64,000 nt of DNA from Limnobacter sp. CACIAM 66H1 (lineage in GTDB: Bacteria; Pseudomonadota; Gammaproteobacteria; Burkholderiales; Burkholderiaceae_B), in contig NZ_LUJK01000002.1 in NCBI RefSeq assembly GCF_001601825.1, positions 1 through 64,000 of the forward strand, written 5' to 3'. The notes under the pieces were generated by a model that did not search any database, was not told the origin of the DNA, and saw only the letters and a list, made by a program, of their open reading frames with translations. Position numbers and translations under genes: made by a program. Shown piece by piece: positions 9,042 through 20,237 of the stretch (its first letter is position 1; each line of letters begins with the position of its first letter).

Positions 9042-10313
9042 TTACTTTCTATTGATTGCGCGATAGCCAATGTCGCTTCTGAATTGCATGCCATCAAAGC
9101 TGATGGTGTCGATCAATTCATAGGCTTTGGCCTGAGCCTGGCGCACGGTGTCGCCCAAGGCGGTGGCGCACAGAACCCGGCCCCCCGCGGTCACTGCCTT
9201 GCCATTTTTCTCAACAGTTCCGGCATGAAATACAACCGCTTCGTCGCTGGCCTCGGCACGCAGTGTAATTTCATCGCCCGTGCGCGGGGTTTGTGGGTAG
9301 TTGTGCGCGGCAATCACTACGCCTAAAGCGGTGCGGCGGTCCCATTCTGCTTCAACCTTGTCCAGCGTGCCATCAATGGCATGGTCCAGCAAATTCACGA
9401 AGTCGCTTTTCAGTCGCATCATGATCGGTTGGGTTTCCGGGTCGCCCATGCGGCAATTGAATTCCAGCACCTTGATGTCGCCCTTGTCGTCGATCATCAA
9501 TCCCGCATACAGGAAGCCGGTATAGACCAGTCCGTCCTTTTTCATGCCAGCAATGGTGGGGTAAATCACTTCGCGCATTACGCGGGCGTGCATGGTTGGC
9601 GTTACCACAGGGGCGGGGCTGTATGCACCCATGCCACCGGTATTGGGGCCTTGGTCGCCATCCAGCAGGCGTTTGTGGTCTTGGCTGCTGGCCATGGCCA
9701 ATGCGTTCACACCATCGACCATCACGATAAAGCTGGCCTCTTCGCCTTCCAGGAATTCTTCAATCACGACACGGGAACCCGCGCTGCCCATGCTGTTGCC
9801 CAACAGCATGTCGTCGATGGCCTTGTGAGCTTCTTCCAGGCTCATGGCGACAACCACACCTTTGCCTGCGGCCAGGCCGTCGGCCTTGATCACGATGGGG
9901 GCACCTTTGGCGTTCACATAATCGTGTGCTTTGGCTGCATCGGTGAAGGTTTCGTATTCGGCGGTGGGGATTTTGTGCCGCTTCATGAAGGCCTTGGCGT
10001 AGTCCTTCGAGCTTTCCAGTTGGGCAGCCAGTTTGGCAGGGCCAAAAATACGCAGGCCGCGCTGGCGGAACAGGTCAACCACCCCTGCAGCCAATGGGGC
10101 TTCTGGCCCAACCACGGTCAGGTGCACTTGTTCTTTGGCCGCAAAATCAGCCAACTCGCCTAGGTCGCTGATGGGCACATTCTGCATTTTGGTTTCCAGG
10201 GCAGTGCCGCCATTGCCGGGCGCGACAAACACCTTTGTGACACCTGGCGTTTGGCAAATGCGCCAAGCCATGGCGTGTTCGCGACCGCCTGATCCAATCA
10301 CCAAAATTTTCAT
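9042..10313 (-). CDS. purD: PurD, phosphoribosylamine-glycine ligase (GARS)
   Basis: ATP-grasp ligase that joins 5-phosphoribosylamine and glycine to form GAR, step 2 of purine synthesis. The 423-residue protein starts [19 protein letters not shown] and has the ATP-grasp elements [16 protein letters not shown] (about 140-155), [12 protein letters not shown] and [12 protein letters not shown]. It lies between yebC and hemF on the minus strand, 14 bp before hemF. Confidence 0.96.
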   Translation of the reverse strand: MKILVIGSGGREHAMAWRICQTPGVTKVFVAPGNGGTALETKMQNVPISDLGELADFAAKEQVHLTVVGPEAPLAAGVVDLFRQRGLRIFGPAKLAAQLESSKDYAKAFMKRHKIPTAEYETFTDAAKAHDYVNAKGAPIVIKADGLAAGKGVVVAMSLEEAHKAIDDMLLGNSMGSAGSRVVIEEFLEGEEASFIVMVDGVNALAMASSQDHKRLLDGDQGPNTGGMGAYSPAPVVTPTMHARVMREVIYPTIAGMKKDGLVYTGFLYAGLMIDDKGDIKVLEFNCRMGDPETQPIMMRLKSDFVNLLDHAIDGTLDKVEAEWDRRTALGVVIAAHNYPQTPRTGDEITLRAEASDEAVVFHAGTVEKNGKAVTAGGRVLCATALGDTVRQAQAKAYELIDTISFDGMQFRSDIGYRAINRK

Positions 10314-10334
10314 GTTTGCAGTGCTCCGTACTTT

Positions 10335-11060
10335 TTATTCGTTGATGATCACGTTGGTGTAAACCTGCTGCACATCGTCCAGGTCCTCCAGCATGTCAAT
10401 GATTTTTTGCATTCGAATGGCGTCGTCTCCTTCCAGTTCGGTCTCGCTGGCAGGTTTCATGGTCAGTTCCGCGTGTTCGAATTTCATGTTCGCCGCTTCA
10501 AACGCTGTTTTCAGGGTATGAAATTCAGGTACAGGGCAGGTGACTTCGATTACACCGTCGTCAGATGTCAAAACATCATCAGCCCCATTCTCCAGCGCCA
10601 CTTCCATGATTGCATCTTCGCTGTGGCCTGGTGCAAAAATAAACTGGCCACAATGCTTGAACATGAAAGAAACAGAACCGTCGGTGCCCAAATTGCCACC
10701 GTGCTTGGTCAAGGCATGGCGTACTTCAGCCACAGTGCGTACTTTGTTGTCGGTCATGCAATCGATGATTACCGCTGCGCCACCCACACCATAGCCTTCG
10801 TAGCGAATTTCTTCGTAATTCACACCTTCGGCTTCACCGGTGGCTTTGGCAATCGCGCGTTGCACATTGTCTTTGGGCATGTTGGCCGCAGCGGCCTTTT
10901 CCATGGCCAGGCGCAAACGGGGGTTTGTGGCGACGTCGCCGCCGCCTACTCGGGCTGCCACGCTGACTTCGCGAATGATTTTCGTCCAAACCTTACCGCG
11001 TTTTTCATCCTGTCGATTTTTACGGTGCTGGATGTTGGCCCATTTACTGTGTCCTGCCAT
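10335..11060 (-). CDS. yebC: YebC/PmpR family protein (transcription/translation factor)
   Basis: Member of the YebC/TACO1 family. Some members act as transcriptional regulators (PmpR), and others help ribosomes through polyproline stretches; which role applies here cannot be seen. The 241-residue protein begins [14 protein letters not shown], the family signature, and keeps the [20 protein letters not shown] segment. It is the first gene of the collinear minus-strand run, with the shared 151-bp upstream region facing mscL. Confidence 0.95.
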   Translation of the reverse strand: MAGHSKWANIQHRKNRQDEKRGKVWTKIIREVSVAARVGGGDVATNPRLRLAMEKAAAANMPKDNVQRAIAKATGEAEGVNYEEIRYEGYGVGGAAVIIDCMTDNKVRTVAEVRHALTKHGGNLGTDGSVSFMFKHCGQFIFAPGHSEDAIMEVALENGADDVLTSDDGVIEVTCPVPEFHTLKTAFEAANMKFEHAELTMKPASETELEGDDAIRMQKIIDMLEDLDDVQQVYTNVIINE

Positions 11061-11201
11061 GGCTCACTTTCTGTTGTTGAATCAAAGAGGTGCGATTTTA
11101 TCACCACCGGGCACTCGCCGTATTGCCCTAAAAGGATTCCACAGCGATAATCTGCGCGGGTATTAGACTTTTACATTTGTATACATTCAACAGGACCAAA
11201 C

Positions 11202-11207
11202 AGGAGG
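11202..11207 (+). promoter_or_regulatory. Strong ribosome binding site deciding the GTG start of mscL
   Basis: A perfect AGGAGG lies 4 bases before the GTG at 11212. No in-frame ATG offers a better MscL N-terminus, so this site fixes the start. Confidence 0.8.
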
Positions 11208-11211
11208 TAGC

Positions 11212-11652
11212 GTGAGTTTACTCAAAGACTTCAAGGCGTTTGCAGTAAAAGGCAATGTGGTTGATCTGGCGGTGGCGGTGATCATTGGTGGCGCGTTCAG
11301 CGGAATTGTCAAAAGCTTGGTGGATGACGTCATCATGCCGGTGGTTGGCCGTATTTTTGGTAGTCTCGATTTCTCCAATCTTTATTTGCCTCTGGCCGAA
11401 ATTCCGGAGGGAGTGGCGCCCACGCTGGCCGCTGTCAAGGCTGCGGGTGTGCCAGTTCTGGCCTACGGCAGCTTTATCTCGGTGCTGATCAACTTCATTA
11501 TTCTGGCATTCATCATCTTCATGATGGTCCGTCAGGTTAGCAAACTGACCAAAGCCCTGATCAAGGAGGAGGAAGCTGCACCAGCCGCGCCAGCACCCAC
11601 TCCTGAAGATATTCTGTTGCTGCGTGAAATTCGTGATTCTTTGAAGAAGTAA
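11212..11652 (+). CDS. mscL: MscL, large-conductance mechanosensitive channel
   Basis: Homopentameric inner-membrane channel that opens at near-lytic tension to release solutes on hypo-osmotic shock. The 146-residue protein has the N-terminal amphipathic helix ([18 protein letters not shown]), TM1 with the pore-lining [18 protein letters not shown] motif (about residues 20-37), a periplasmic loop, TM2 (about 84-107, [19 protein letters not shown]) and a C-terminal charged helix bundle. It starts at GTG with a strong Shine-Dalgarno sequence. It is followed by the glycine riboswitch of the next gene. Confidence 0.96.
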   Translation: MSLLKDFKAFAVKGNVVDLAVAVIIGGAFSGIVKSLVDDVIMPVVGRIFGSLDFSNLYLPLAEIPEGVAPTLAAVKAAGVPVLAYGSFISVLINFIILAFIIFMMVRQVSKLTKALIKEEEAAPAAPAPTPEDILLLREIRDSLKK

Positions 11653-11694
11653 TTTAGACTGGCTTCTCCAGATTCGCAGTAGTACAATCGAAGG

Positions 11695-11890
11695 CTGAAT
11701 CTGGAGAGTGGCTAGCGCGTATCTGTGCTGGTCCGCCGAAGGCGCAATCCCCATGAACGCTCAGGCTTCAGTACAGGTTCAGGAATTCAAATCTGGAGAG
11801 CGCTGTGCGCGGCCAATCGCCGCGTAAGTACAGCCGCCGAAGAGGCAAGCAACGCAACCCGTTGTGAATCTTTCAGGCAAACGGACAGAG
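11695..11890 (+). promoter_or_regulatory. Tandem (two-aptamer) glycine riboswitch
   Basis: Two consecutive copies of the gcvT-type aptamer. Aptamer 1 (about 11695-11782) has GGAGAG at 11702-11707, CCGCCGAAGGCGCAA at about 11731-11745 and a 3' part CAGG...CAGG; its P1 can form from CTGAA (11695-11699) with TTCAG (11778-11782). Aptamer 2 (about 11792-11890) has GGAGAG at about 11795-11800, GCCGCCGAAGAGGCAA at about 11833-11848 and CAGGCAAACGGACAGAG at 11874-11890; its P1 forms from TCTG and CAGA. A short linker joins them. The element ends just before an intrinsic terminator and the dadA-like gene. Known glycine riboswitches mostly control gcv operons; the linkage here is read from position. 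Confidence 0.9.
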
Positions 11891-11892
11891 AG

Positions 11893-11930
11893 GGGCTACA
11901 AGGCAAATGGTTTGCCGAAAGCCCTTTTTT
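11893..11930 (+). terminator. Intrinsic terminator, the expression platform of the glycine riboswitch
   Basis: GGGCT (11893-11897) pairs with AGCCC (11920-11924) around an inner perfect stem GGCAAA (11902-11907)/TTTGCC (11911-11916); six T follow (11925-11930). It lies between aptamer 2 and the downstream start codon, as expected for glycine-dependent read-through control. Confidence 0.82.
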
Positions 11931-11953
11931 ACTGTTTGTGGAGCCTGTTCCTC

Positions 11954-13243
11954 ATGAAAGCTATTGTTCTCGGTGCTGGTGTTACCGGCATTACTTCCGC
12001 TTGGTTTTTGAAAAAAGAAGGTTTTGACGTCACTGTGGTGGATCGTCAGCCTGCTGCCGGCATGGAAACATCATTTGCCAATGGTGGCCAAATTTCCGTG
12101 TCTCATGCTGAACCTTGGGCCAATCCCGGCGCCCCCAAAAAGGTGTTGAAGTGGTTGATGAAGGAAGATGCGCCTTTGCTGTTCCGCTTGCGCGCCGATG
12201 CCCGCCAGTGGCGCTGGGGCATGCAGTTTTTGCGTGAATGTACCCCCGAGCGCACACGCCACAACATCATTCAAATGGTGAACCTGGGCACATTCAGCCG
12301 CAGTACTTTGCAAGAATTGCGTGCCGAAACCGGCATTGAATACAACTGCCTCACCAAAGGCATTTTGCACTTCTACACCAACCAGCAAGAATTCGATGAT
12401 GCACTCGAACCCGCTGAAATCATGCGAGAGTTTGGATGCGATCGCAAAGTGATTGATGCAAACGAGGCCGTGCGTCTTGAGCCCGCTTTGGCGAGCGTGA
12501 AAGACAAAATTGCTGGCGCCACCTACACCGAAGCAGATGAAAGCGGCGATGCGCATGTATTCACGCAAAACCTGTCGAAGCTATGTGCTCAAAAAGGTGT
12601 TGAATTCAAGTACGACACCGCCATTTTGGGCCTGGATACCGAGGGTGGCCAAATCAGTGGTGTGCGTGTGCGTGGCGCGGATGGCCAGGTACAAGTGCTG
12701 AAAGCCGACAAGTACCTGCTGTGCATGGGCAGCTATAGCCCAATGCTGGTCAAAGATTTGGGCGTGGATTTGCTGATTTACCCAGCCAAGGGTTACTCGG
12801 CAACTTTGCAGATTGATGATGCCAGCAAGGCCCCACAAGTCAGCCTGACGGATGACGAGTACAAGCTGGTGTTTAGCCGCTTGGGTGACAAGCTGCGTAT
12901 TGCAGGCACCGCTGAACTGAACGGTTACAGCACCAACCTGAACCACGTGCGTTGCCAGGCGATCACTCGCCGCGTCATGGAACTGTTCCCAGGCATGGCC
13001 GATCCCGAACAGGCCGTTTACTGGACTGGTTTGCGCCCCGCGACTCCCTCAAACGTGCCTTACATTGGTGTGTCGAAAATTTCAAACCTGTACTTGAACA
13101 CCGGCCACGGCACATTGGGTTGGACCCACTCTTGTGGCTCAGGTCGCTCGATTGCATCGATCATGAATGGCAAGCAGCCTGAACTGGATTTCGCATTTAC
13201 TGGAATTTCTTCCAAGAAGGGCGAGGCCTTGGCCGTTGCCTAA
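11954..13243 (+). CDS. dadA: DadA-type FAD-dependent D-amino acid dehydrogenase (glycine-riboswitch controlled)
   Basis: Membrane-associated flavoprotein that oxidises D-amino acids (D-alanine and probably glycine) to 2-oxo acids and passes electrons to the respiratory chain. It begins with the FAD-binding Rossmann motif VLGAGVTGITSAW (residues 4-16) and ends with the DAO family segment NTGHGTLGWTHSCGSGRS. The frame extends upstream to 11864, but that part overlaps the riboswitch and its terminator, so I use the ATG at 11954, giving 429 residues (432 in E. coli). No dadX racemase is adjacent. The glycine riboswitch suggests that glycine is the relevant substrate or signal; that is inference. 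Confidence 0.9.
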   Translation: MKAIVLGAGVTGITSAWFLKKEGFDVTVVDRQPAAGMETSFANGGQISVSHAEPWANPGAPKKVLKWLMKEDAPLLFRLRADARQWRWGMQFLRECTPERTRHNIIQMVNLGTFSRSTLQELRAETGIEYNCLTKGILHFYTNQQEFDDALEPAEIMREFGCDRKVIDANEAVRLEPALASVKDKIAGATYTEADESGDAHVFTQNLSKLCAQKGVEFKYDTAILGLDTEGGQISGVRVRGADGQVQVLKADKYLLCMGSYSPMLVKDLGVDLLIYPAKGYSATLQIDDASKAPQVSLTDDEYKLVFSRLGDKLRIAGTAELNGYSTNLNHVRCQAITRRVMELFPGMADPEQAVYWTGLRPATPSNVPYIGVSKISNLYLNTGHGTLGWTHSCGSGRSIASIMNGKQPELDFAFTGISSKKGEALAVA

Positions 13244-13289
13244 GGCTTGTTTTTGCTAACATCAGCGCATTCGCCAACAGGATGTGCTG

Positions 13290-15107
13290 ATGTCTGATTC
13301 TGCAAACAAAAATACCCATGCCGGGGCTGACAACGCCCCCGCCTCGAACTTCCTTCGCAACATCATTGATGCGGACTTGAAAAAGCCCGAGTATCAGGTG
13401 CGCCCCTGGGCTGGTAAACCGGGCGGTGCCGATGTGCATGAAGGTGCCCCTGCCGACCCTGCAACCATTCGCTTGCGTTTCCCGCCCGAGCCCAATGGCT
13501 ATTTGCATGTGGGCCACGCCAAAGCCATTTGTGTGAATTTCGGTTTGGCCAAAGAATACGGTGGCGCTTGCCACATGCGCTTTGACGATACCAACCCCGA
13601 GAAAGAAAGCGAGGAATTCGCGGATTCCATTCTGGATGCCGTGCATTGGCTGGGCTTTCGCTGGGAAGATTTCGGCGACGAGAACCTGTACTACGCCAGT
13701 GATTATTTTGAGTTCATGTACCAGGCTGCGGAGTTTCTCATTCAGGCCGGCCTGGCGTATGTCGATGAGCAGAATGCAGACGATATGCGCGCCAATCGGG
13801 GTACATTGACTCAAGCAGGTGTAGATTCCCCATTCCGCAATCGTCCAGCCGCTGAGAGCCTGGCGCGTTTTCGGGCCATGCGCGCCGGTGAGCTGCCTGA
13901 TGGTGCTGCGGTGCTGCGTGCCAAAATCGACATGGCCAGCCCCAACATGAACATGCGCGACCCGGCGATTTACCGAATCCGCCGCGCCTTTCACCACCGA
14001 ACAGGCGACGACTGGTGCATTTATCCCATGTACACCTTCGCGCATCCCATTGAGGATGCGCTGGAGCGCATTACGCATTCATTCTGTACTCTGGAATTCG
14101 AGGATCAGCGGCCTTTTTATGATTGGTTGCTGAACAACCTGGCCAGCGAACACAAAGCCTTCGATGGCACCTCGCTCAAACCTTTGTTGAGCCACCCCTT
14201 GCCCAAGCAGATTGAGTTCGCACGCCTGAACCTGAGTTATGTGGTCACCAGCAAGCGTAAATTGCAGCAATTGGTGACTGAAAACAAACTCAGTGGCTGG
14301 GATGATCCCCGTATGCCGACCATTGTCGGTTTACGCCGCCGTGGTTATACACCTGAGGCGATTCAGTTGTTTTGCGCGCGTATTGGTGTTTCAAAATCCG
14401 ATTCCTGGATTGACTATTCCGTTCTGGAAGGCGCACTGCGCGACACCTTGGACCCAGTGGCCCACCGGGCTGTCGCGGTATTGGACCCGATACCGCTGAT
14501 TCTGGACAACGTCGATGATGATTGGGCCGATCTGTGTACAGCTCCCGTTCACCCTCATCACCCGCATTGGGGCATGCGCCAGTTCACGATCGGCAAACGC
14601 TTGTGGATTGAAGCGGAAGATTTTCAGGAAAACCCGGAGAAAAAGTTCTTCCGACTGTTCCCGGGCAACAAAGTGCGCCTGCGATATGGCTATGTGATTG
14701 AATGCACGGGCTGTGACAAAGATGAAAATGGCAAGGTTATCGCGGTGCATGCCCAGGTGTTTCTGGACAGCAAATCCGGCACGCCGGGTGCAGATGCCTA
14801 CAAGGTAAAAGGCAATATTCACTGGGTAGATGCAGAGGACTGCCTGCCCGCCACCGTACGCCTTTACGATCGTTTATTTACAGAAGAGCATCCTGATTCT
14901 GGCGGTAAAAACTTCATGGACAGTTTGAACCCCAATTCATTGACCGAGGTGAAAGCCTATCTGGAAGCAGGATTGAAAGACGCTTTCACTGGAACAGTTT
15001 ACCAATTCGAGCGTCATGGTTATTTCGTTCATGACCTGAAAGACAATACCCTGGAAAACCCGGTGTTTAATCGCGCCACCACCCTGAAGGACAGTTGGAG
15101 TAAATAG
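13290..15107 (+). CDS. glnS: GlnS, glutaminyl-tRNA synthetase
   Basis: Class I aminoacyl-tRNA synthetase that charges tRNA-Gln directly with glutamine. It has the HIGH-type motif PPEPNGYLHVGHAKA (about residues 67-81), the KMSKS-type motif VTSKRKLQ, a catalytic core and the C-terminal anticodon-binding beta-barrels. With 605 residues it is about 50 longer than E. coli GlnS, mainly at the N-terminus. An AGGA at 13277-13280 fits the ATG at 13290 better than the in-frame GTG at 13284. Presence of glnS implies that the host charges glutamine directly. Confidence 0.95.
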   Translation: MSDSANKNTHAGADNAPASNFLRNIIDADLKKPEYQVRPWAGKPGGADVHEGAPADPATIRLRFPPEPNGYLHVGHAKAICVNFGLAKEYGGACHMRFDDTNPEKESEEFADSILDAVHWLGFRWEDFGDENLYYASDYFEFMYQAAEFLIQAGLAYVDEQNADDMRANRGTLTQAGVDSPFRNRPAAESLARFRAMRAGELPDGAAVLRAKIDMASPNMNMRDPAIYRIRRAFHHRTGDDWCIYPMYTFAHPIEDALERITHSFCTLEFEDQRPFYDWLLNNLASEHKAFDGTSLKPLLSHPLPKQIEFARLNLSYVVTSKRKLQQLVTENKLSGWDDPRMPTIVGLRRRGYTPEAIQLFCARIGVSKSDSWIDYSVLEGALRDTLDPVAHRAVAVLDPIPLILDNVDDDWADLCTAPVHPHHPHWGMRQFTIGKRLWIEAEDFQENPEKKFFRLFPGNKVRLRYGYVIECTGCDKDENGKVIAVHAQVFLDSKSGTPGADAYKVKGNIHWVDAEDCLPATVRLYDRLFTEEHPDSGGKNFMDSLNPNSLTEVKAYLEAGLKDAFTGTVYQFERHGYFVHDLKDNTLENPVFNRATTLKDSWSK

Positions 15108-15151
15108 CCAATTCATCGGGTACACTAGCCCTCGGACTAGGTATACAGAAT

Positions 15152-17212
15152 ATGGCAACGAACCCAAACTACAATATTCGAGGTGCGCTGCTGACCATCC
15201 TGAACGGGATGGGTCCAGACAATGAGCACGAGGCGGACATTGCCCACTTGTGCCACCTCATGGAATGGTTTCGAGAAGGGGCTCCTGGCTCTGATTTCGA
15301 AATCGAGCGGCGATTCTCCATGCTGGTGGAGGCGCTTGAACAGTCCAACGACCTGCGCGTGCAGGTCAAAGGCTATCTTGAACAATTCCTGAAAGAATCA
15401 CGTTATCGATATACCTTCGCCGAGCTCGGCATTCTGGGTAATGAAACATTCGGTCAGGCCATGAAAAACCGGATTTTCCAGCGCCTGTTGCCGGCCACGG
15501 TTGAAGACAAAACAGTGCGCGAGTCGCTTAGCCTGATGTTCACCAAACCGGACGACCATGAGTGGCTTGAGTCGATCAGCGTGGCCAGCTGGACAAGGTT
15601 GTTTCACGTACTGGAATGGTTGAACCCGGCCATGCCCCTTTGGAAGCGCATTCAACATGAAATGCTCGAGGCCATGGAAATGCTGGCGGTGCGAATAGCC
15701 GCCCTTGGCATTGATTCCGAAGTGGTACGTTGCCTCGGTATTTCTGAGCGTCATACATCTCCGTTTGTCGAACAACACCTCGAGCTGCGCAGCATGATCG
15801 CGCAGGCCCATGAAAAGCTCAGCCATATGGAGCCTTTGCATGATTTGGGTGTTCATCTCGATGTGCTGCTGGACCAGTGTCAGGGCCAAATCAAGAAAGC
15901 CTACGCACAGGCGCGTGTTCAAGGCATTTCTGTCACGCTCAGTATGCAATTGATCCGGCTGGAGCAATCGATCAACCGCATGCGTCGGCTTTTGCAGCTC
16001 TTGGGTGCCTTGCCCACCGACAATCGGGTGGGCACGTGCGTGCAGTTTTTCTGCACGTTGACCAAGGAAGAAAACCGCAAACATTCGATCACCGATTTGT
16101 GGCGAGGTTTGACTGACAAGCTGGCTCTGCGCATTACCGAGCATGCGAGCCAATCTGGCGAGAAATACGCCACTGAAACCCGGTCGGAATACTGGAAAAT
16201 GGCCCGGGCTGCCATGGGTGCAGGCGTCATTATCGCGCTTCTTTCCCTGTTCAAAGCTGGCATTTCAAGTTGGCATTTGCCCCCATTTTGGGAGGCCGTA
16301 TTTTTCAGCCTGAATTATGGCATTGGCTTTGTGATCATTCATTTGTTGGGCTTCACCATCGCGACCAAACAGCCTGCCATGACTGCGGCGCGAATCGCTG
16401 CAGCCATTGACGCTGCCAATGGCCGCTTAAGCTCGGCCGACCGGGTGGCAGATTTGATTACCCAGGTTGCCCGCACCCAATTCATCTCGATTTGGGGCAA
16501 TGTGCTGCCCGCATTTGCCACGGCCACCGTGGTTGCCGTGGGGCTCACTTTCTTGCTCGGAGAACCGCCTGTGGCAATCGAGAAAGGCGAGAAAATGTTG
16601 CTGGAGCTTAATCCCTTGTTGTCTGCAGCTTTGCCCCATGCTGCAATTGCCGGGGTGTTCCTGTTTTTGGCAGGTGTGATTGCGGGTTACTACGACAACC
16701 TGTCGATTTACCACCGTATTCCGGATCGGATTCGCAAGGTGCCCTGGCTGCGCAAGCGCTTGGGTGTGGTTCGCTCCAACAAATTGGCTGATTATTTGAG
16801 CAAGAACACGGGGGCTTTGGCAGGCAACTTCTTTTTCGGTTGCATGTTGGGTTCGGCTGGTTTTATTGGACTCATTCTTGGTTTGCCCATCGATATTCGG
16901 CACATCACCTTTGCCGCGGCAAACATGGCTTACGGAATTCAGGCCCATGAATTCATGTTGAGCGGACTGGAGGTGGCGATTGCCGCTGTGGGCGTTTTCC
17001 TGATCGGTATGGTGAATTTGGCCGTGAGCTTTAGCTTGGCATTTTTCACGGCCTTGCGGGCGCGCGGGGTTCGCAAGCTGGAGAGCCTCTCGCTGGCCGG
17101 ACGTATTTTCAAACGATTTTTCAAGAGTCCTGGCGAGTTTTTCTATCCACCCAAAGAAAATGGCGTGGCCGAAAACAATGTCACTGGCTCAGTCAAAACC
17201 GAGTCCAAGTAG
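15152..17212 (+). CDS. Gcr-family polytopic membrane protein (annotated elsewhere as site-specific recombinase)
   Basis: 686-residue protein with a cytosolic helical N-terminal half (about residues 1-340) and a C-terminal half with six or seven predicted membrane segments, for example around MGAGVIIALLSLF, GIGFVIIHLLGF, TATVVAVGLTFLL, AAIAGVFLFLAGVIAG, GCMLGSAGFIGLILG and AAVGVFLIGMVNLAV. It belongs to the family named after the gonococcal gcr gene, whose members are often called site-specific recombinases. I see no catalytic motif of tyrosine or serine recombinases, and a hydrophobic polytopic protein is an unlikely recombinase. Function is unknown. It follows glnS by 44 bp. Confidence 0.75.
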   Translation: MATNPNYNIRGALLTILNGMGPDNEHEADIAHLCHLMEWFREGAPGSDFEIERRFSMLVEALEQSNDLRVQVKGYLEQFLKESRYRYTFAELGILGNETFGQAMKNRIFQRLLPATVEDKTVRESLSLMFTKPDDHEWLESISVASWTRLFHVLEWLNPAMPLWKRIQHEMLEAMEMLAVRIAALGIDSEVVRCLGISERHTSPFVEQHLELRSMIAQAHEKLSHMEPLHDLGVHLDVLLDQCQGQIKKAYAQARVQGISVTLSMQLIRLEQSINRMRRLLQLLGALPTDNRVGTCVQFFCTLTKEENRKHSITDLWRGLTDKLALRITEHASQSGEKYATETRSEYWKMARAAMGAGVIIALLSLFKAGISSWHLPPFWEAVFFSLNYGIGFVIIHLLGFTIATKQPAMTAARIAAAIDAANGRLSSADRVADLITQVARTQFISIWGNVLPAFATATVVAVGLTFLLGEPPVAIEKGEKMLLELNPLLSAALPHAAIAGVFLFLAGVIAGYYDNLSIYHRIPDRIRKVPWLRKRLGVVRSNKLADYLSKNTGALAGNFFFGCMLGSAGFIGLILGLPIDIRHITFAAANMAYGIQAHEFMLSGLEVAIAAVGVFLIGMVNLAVSFSLAFFTALRARGVRKLESLSLAGRIFKRFFKSPGEFFYPPKENGVAENNVTGSVKTESK

Positions 17213-17228
17213 GCTACTTCAAGCTTCC

Positions 17229-17789
17229 TCACTCTTGCGGGCGGTTGAACCCTTTTTTCCACTGCACGTCGCGAACGCCTTTTTTGTGGTGAATCCAGCG
17301 GGAGGCCACAAACAGAAAGTCGGAAAGACGGTTCATGTACAAAAGCAAATCTTCTGGCAGTTTTTGCTGCTGGTTCAAATCCACCAGCACCCGCTCCGCT
17401 CTGCGGCAAACAGTACGCGCGATGTGGGTGTAGGCAGAGGCCTTGCTGCCGCCAGGCAAAATAAATTCTTCCAGACGGGGCAGGGGTTGATTGAATTCCT
17501 TGATCAAGTCTTCCAGCCGCTCCACCGCTTGGGGTGGAAACACATCAAAACCCGGCATGCACAGGGCTGCGCCCAGATCAAACAGGTCATGCTGAATGCG
17601 AGTAAGTTCGGTGGCCAGGCGCTCAGGCAAGGCCTCGGTCAGTATCAGGCCGATGTGGCTGTTCAACTCATCGACATCGCCCATGGCATGAACACGAAGA
17701 TCGTTTTTTGCCAAACGGCTGCCATCGGCCAGGCCAGTAGTGCCATCGTCGCCAGTGCGGGTGGTGATTGAACTGAGTCTGTTGCCCAT
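17229..17789 (-). CDS. PduO-type ATP:cob(I)alamin adenosyltransferase
   Basis: Transfers adenosyl from ATP to cob(I)alamin to form adenosylcobalamin. I choose the ATG at 17789 (MGNRLSSITTRTGDDGTTGL), which places the ATP-binding TRTGDDGTTGL motif at the usual N-terminal position; the frame itself reaches 17837. Other family features are DVDELNSHIGL near residue 38 and the RRAERVLVDL motif near residue 134. With 186 residues it is of usual length. It is convergent with the Gcr-family gene and divergent from the thiC leader. No B12 biosynthetic gene is in the window, so salvage or repair of B12 is likely. Confidence 0.92.
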   Translation of the reverse strand: MGNRLSSITTRTGDDGTTGLADGSRLAKNDLRVHAMGDVDELNSHIGLILTEALPERLATELTRIQHDLFDLGAALCMPGFDVFPPQAVERLEDLIKEFNQPLPRLEEFILPGGSKASAYTHIARTVCRRAERVLVDLNQQQKLPEDLLLYMNRLSDFLFVASRWIHHKKGVRDVQWKKGFNRPQE

Positions 17790-17892
17790 TGAATTGCGTG
17801 ATCCGAGAAAGTTGAACAAAAAGAGCGCCTTGTGCAAACCGCGTATTGAGGTACGACGCAGGCGGGCCTATACTTTGAGCTTGTTCAAGTTT

Positions 17893-17973
17893 AACGCAGG
17901 GGTCCTGGCAAATTGCTGCCGGGTGAGAAAAACCCTCACACCTGTGCAGATAATGCTGTTTGCAGGAAGCGTT
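17893..17973 (+). promoter_or_regulatory. TPP riboswitch (THI box) of thiC
   Basis: The closing stem P1 pairs AACGC (17893-17897) with GCGTT (17969-17973). The conserved thi-box parts are present in order: CAGGGGTCC, the CCGGGTGAGAAAAACCCT arm near 17919-17936, CACACCTG, GATAATGC and TGCAGGAAGC. About 80 bases separate it from the thiC start. No T-rich terminator follows, so control at translation initiation (AGGAG at 18047-18051) is likely. Confidence 0.93.
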
Positions 17974-18056
17974 TCACTGGCTTGGCTCCAAGGGCTTGGC
18001 TGGGTGGAATGTTCATGCACCCGGCACAATACGATTTACGCCCAACAGGAGTATGA

Positions 18057-19973
<1,917 letters not shown>

Positions 19974-19991
19974 TTTTTAAAAGAAAAATTG

Positions 19992-20033
19992 ACACCGCCC
20001 CCTCGTCTTTGTACGATTAGGCGGTGTTTTTTT
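19992..20033 (+). terminator. Intrinsic terminator of thiC
   Basis: ACACCGCC (19992-19999) pairs with GGCGGTGT (20020-20027) and is followed by a run of T to 20033. Confidence 0.85.
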
Positions 20034-20237
20034 CTGATAGGAGTGCTCGGGCCTTTCCCGACCGTATATGGATAGTTCCAGTTGTCGAAGTTGCTCAAAC
20101 TTCACTGCGCCGTCATTGGCAACCCCCTTCAAAGCGCTCGTTGCGCGTCGTTTTTCCAAGTCCTTCCCGCTTGACAATGCTCCTTTAAGCCTTGTGCTTG
20201 ATGCCTTCGTTTCGCCCTTGAATCAAGGAGTGTCGAC

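Noticed and set aside
13197-14078. 293-residue minus-strand frame across glnS
   Set aside because: Antisense to the glnS catalytic core; no recognisable protein features and no start context.
15152-17212. Mobile element, because the family is named site-specific recombinase
   Set aside because: No catalytic motif of known recombinases, no flanking repeats, no insertion target; membrane protein architecture.
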